Below, in pieces: positions 62,099-64,000 of a DNA stretch of 64,000 nucleotides (positions are counted from its first letter, which is position 1; each line of letters starts with the position of its first letter). The translations under genes were made by a program, and so were the position numbers. The notes beneath the pieces are model-generated. The model was not told the DNA's origin, did no database searches, and worked only from the letters and a program-made list of their open reading frames with translations. This stretch comes from Microbacterium sp. (GTDB taxonomy: Bacteria > Actinomycetota > Actinomycetes > Actinomycetales > Microbacteriaceae), in contig QFPM01000009.1 of NCBI GenBank assembly GCA_003248655.1, forward strand, positions 62,001 through 126,000, written 5' to 3'.

Positions 62099-64000
62099 CA
62101 GATCGTCACACGCTGGTCGGCGTCGAGCCAGAGGGCATCCGACTCGGTCACCTCGAACGCCCGATAGAACTCGTCGACGTTGCGGACGATCTGGTTGCAC
62201 CGGAACTCGTTGGGCGAGTGCGGGTCGACCGTGAGAAGGCGGATCGTCTCGGCATCCCGCCCCTTCTGCTGCCAGATCTGACCCCAGCTGAGGAGCAGTC
62301 GCTGGATGCCGGTGAACCCGTCGATCACGGGGCCGTCGCCGTCCTCGCCGAGCGCCGCGAGATGCAAGCGGTACGCCTTGAGCGCGATGCCGAGGCCGCC
62401 GAGATCGCCGATGTTCTCGCCGATCGTGAGGGCGCCGTTGACGTGGTGCTCGTCGGCCATCCGCTCGCCGTCCATGCCGCGCGGCACGAGAGCGTCGTAC
62501 TGCGCGATGAGAGCCTTCGTGCGCTCCTCGAACGCGGCGCGGTCATCGTCCGTCCACCAGTCGTGCAGCGCCCCGGTGCCGTCGAAGGCCGACCCCTGGT
62601 CGTCGAAGCCGTGGCCGATCTCGTGCCCGATGACGGCGCCGATGCCGCCGTAGTTCGCCGCGGCATCCCGATCGAGCTCGAAGAACGGATGCTGCAGGAT
62701 CGCGGCCGGGAAGACGATCTCGTTCATCAGCGGGTTGTAGTACGCGTTGACCGTCTGCGGCGTCATGTACCACTCGTCGCGGTCGATCGGGGCGCCGAGC
62801 TTCGCAAGCTGGCGGTCGTGCTCCCACGCGTTCGCGCGCAGGACGTTGCCGATGAGGTCGGCCGAGTCGACCTCGAGCGCCGAATAGTCCTTCCACGTCG
62901 CGGGGAAGCCGACCTTCGGGGTGAACGCGGCGAGCTTCTCAAGCGCGCGCTCGCGGGTCTCGGGCGTCATCCACTCGAGGCCCTCGATCGACTGGCGGTA
63001 GGCCTCGATGAGATTCGCGACGAGCTCGTCCATCGCCTCTTTCGCCGCCGGCGGGAAGTGACGCTCGACATAGACCTTGCCGACCGCCTCGCCCATCGCC
63101 GCCTCGACGAAGCCGACGCCGCGCTTCCACCGCTCGCGGTTGACCGGAACGCCCGTCAGCTCCGTGCCGTAGAACGCGAAGTTCGCGGCGACGAAGTCGC
63201 TCGAGAGGAACGCGGCGGATGCCCGGATCACCTTGAGCCGCAGCCACGCCTTCCAGTCCTCGAGTCGCTCCTCGGTCAGCAACGACCCGAGGCCTTCGAG
63301 GGCGCCCGGCTGGTTGACGTCGACCTCGGCGAAGCCGTCCTGGTGACCGGGGGCCACGGCATCCAGCCATGGGTCGAGGTCGACGCCGACGAGGGTGTTC
63401 AACTCGTCCCACGACAGGAGGTTGTAGGTGGCGACGGCGTCGCGACTGCGGACGTTGTCCCAGTGGTGGCTTGCGATCTCGGTCTCGAGCGCGAACAGGC
63501 GGTCGGCCTGCGCGGCCGCGTAGCCTGCGCCGGCGAGGGTCAGCATCGTCGTGGCGTACTCGCGGAACGCCGTGCGCGTGCGGTCGAAGTTCTCGAGGCG
63601 GTAGTAGCTCTCGTCGGGGAGCGACAGCCCACCCTGCACGATGAACGCGACGTAGCGCTGGGGGTTGCCGGGATCGGGCTCGATGTAGGTGCCGAAGACG
63701 CCGCCGATGCCCTCGCGCTCGAGCGCCCCCACCAGCCGCAGAAACGCCGGGATCGAGTCGACCTCATCGACGCGCGCGAGCTGGCCCGCGAGCGGCGTCG
63801 CGCCCAGCGCCTCGATGCGTTCGGTGTCCATGAAGCTCGCGTACAGGTCGCCGATCTTGCGCGCCTCGGTGCCGGGGCCTGCATCCGTGGACTCTTCGAT
63901 GATCGCCCTGACGTCCTTCTCAGCCTGCTCCGCGATGAGGTGGAACGACCCCCAGCGCGCCTTGTCGTCGGGGATCTCGGTGCGCTCGAGCCAGGAGCCG
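62095..64000 (-). CDS. M13-family (PepO/neprilysin-like) zinc endopeptidase, 5' partial
   Basis: About 635 residues are visible; the start lies beyond the right edge. Upstream of the first internal Met the frame continues with ARWGSFHLIAEQAEKDVRAI and EARKIGDLYASFMDT, the usual M13 N-terminal domain. HEIGH (in VIGHEIGHGFDDQGS) with the third ligand in IGENIGDLGG is intact, as are WYMTPQTVNAYYNP and the C-terminal FRCNQIVRNVDEFYRAF and VTIW end. PepO-type peptidases cleave small peptides. Coupled to the beta-lactamase-fold gene. Confidence 0.95.
   Translation of the reverse strand, partial: GSWLERTEIPDDKARWGSFHLIAEQAEKDVRAIIEESTDAGPGTEARKIGDLYASFMDTERIEALGATPLAGQLARVDEVDSIPAFLRLVGALEREGIGGVFGTYIEPDPGNPQRYVAFIVQGGLSLPDESYYRLENFDRTRTAFREYATTMLTLAGAGYAAAQADRLFALETEIASHHWDNVRSRDAVATYNLLSWDELNTLVGVDLDPWLDAVAPGHQDGFAEVDVNQPGALEGLGSLLTEERLEDWKAWLRLKVIRASAAFLSSDFVAANFAFYGTELTGVPVNRERWKRGVGFVEAAMGEAVGKVYVERHFPPAAKEAMDELVANLIEAYRQSIEGLEWMTPETRERALEKLAAFTPKVGFPATWKDYSALEVDSADLIGNVLRANAWEHDRQLAKLGAPIDRDEWYMTPQTVNAYYNPLMNEIVFPAAILQHPFFELDRDAAANYGGIGAVIGHEIGHGFDDQGSAFDGTGALHDWWTDDDRAAFEERTKALIAQYDALVPRGMDGERMADEHHVNGALTIGENIGDLGGLGIALKAYRLHLAALGEDGDGPVIDGFTGIQRLLLSWGQIWQQKGRDAETIRLLTVDPHSPNEFRCNQIVRNVDEFYRAFEVTESDALWLDADQRVTIW

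Overview
The window is a 64 kb piece of a chromosome from a high-GC Gram-positive bacterium. It is most likely an actinobacterium of the family Microbacteriaceae (Microbacterium or a close relative). This rests on the very high GC content, the DivIVA/Wag31-type protein at the left edge, actinobacterial families (DUF4916 Nudix, Nei-like glycosylase, Lhr helicase, Holin-X, DUF3618, HhH-GPD TIGR03252-type, dimeric GlyRS), and many leaderless-type promoters (TANNNT 6-7 nt before the start codon). No rRNA, tRNA, phage, plasmid or insertion-sequence gene was seen. The naming is inference from families, not from a database search.

Layout. 0-4 kb: partial divIVA-like gene, M3 oligopeptidase, DUF4916 Nudix protein, esterase. 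4.2-10.1 kb: Lhr helicase with a large repetitive insert, then an Nei/Fpg DNA glycosylase. 10.1-10.8 kb: FitA/FitB-type toxin-antitoxin pair. 10.8-14.6 kb: YitT-like membrane protein, an envelope-sugar trio (phosphodiester glycosidase, GT2-GtrA fusion, left-handed beta-helix protein) and a DUF1304 protein. 14.6-16.2 kb: palindromic repeat arrays around an orphan LysR-type substrate-binding domain. 16.2-21.7 kb: a four-gene operon of ECF-like sigma factor, small Ig-like protein, S8 subtilase and TPR-CHAT protease. 22.6-29.4 kb: treX-treY-treZ trehalose synthesis operon. 29.4-35.7 kb: SDR, APC permease, YaeQ, TetR, DnaJ-like and HIBYL-CoA hydrolase-like genes. 35.9-38.1 kb: ABC exporter pair. 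38.1-42.4 kb: hemD and hemY around a three-gene envelope/holin-X operon. 42.5-43.5 kb: HepT/MntA toxin-antitoxin pair between two copies of one palindrome. 43.5-46.7 kb: HhH-GPD protein, glyS, aldo-keto reductase. 46.7-51 kb: an NMNAT-like/methyltransferase fusion, an NrtR-like regulator, an SPFH protein and an NAD-kinase-like protein. 51-57 kb: DUF4870, flotillin, lipoprotein, MenC/NSAR, cyclase family, GNAT. 57-64 kb: VapBC remnant abutting a truncated POT transporter, oxidoreductase, purU, a catalytically degenerate beta-lactamase-fold protein and an M13 peptidase.

The most unusual features are not single genes. First, at least eleven intergenic sites hold palindromes of about 57-107 bp that fall into many unrelated sequence families. 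Three times, two copies of one family bracket a single gene or gene pair (orphan LysR domain; hepT-mntA; oxidoreductase), and two loci of another family are arranged with an exact 83-bp period. Second, the heptamer GGATGCC/GGCATCC is strongly over-represented in both orientations, is hard-wired into codon choice (GAT GCC, GCA TCC), and forms inverted pairs behind genes much as DNA-uptake sequences do in other bacteria. Third, the sigma-Ig-S8-CHAT operon looks like a dedicated proteolytic response or cell-suicide system. Fourth, two head-to-head genes at 57.6 kb have both lost their 5' ends at one junction.

Confidence is high for the housekeeping enzymes, moderate for regulatory sites, and low for functional proposals about the repeats and the CHAT operon.
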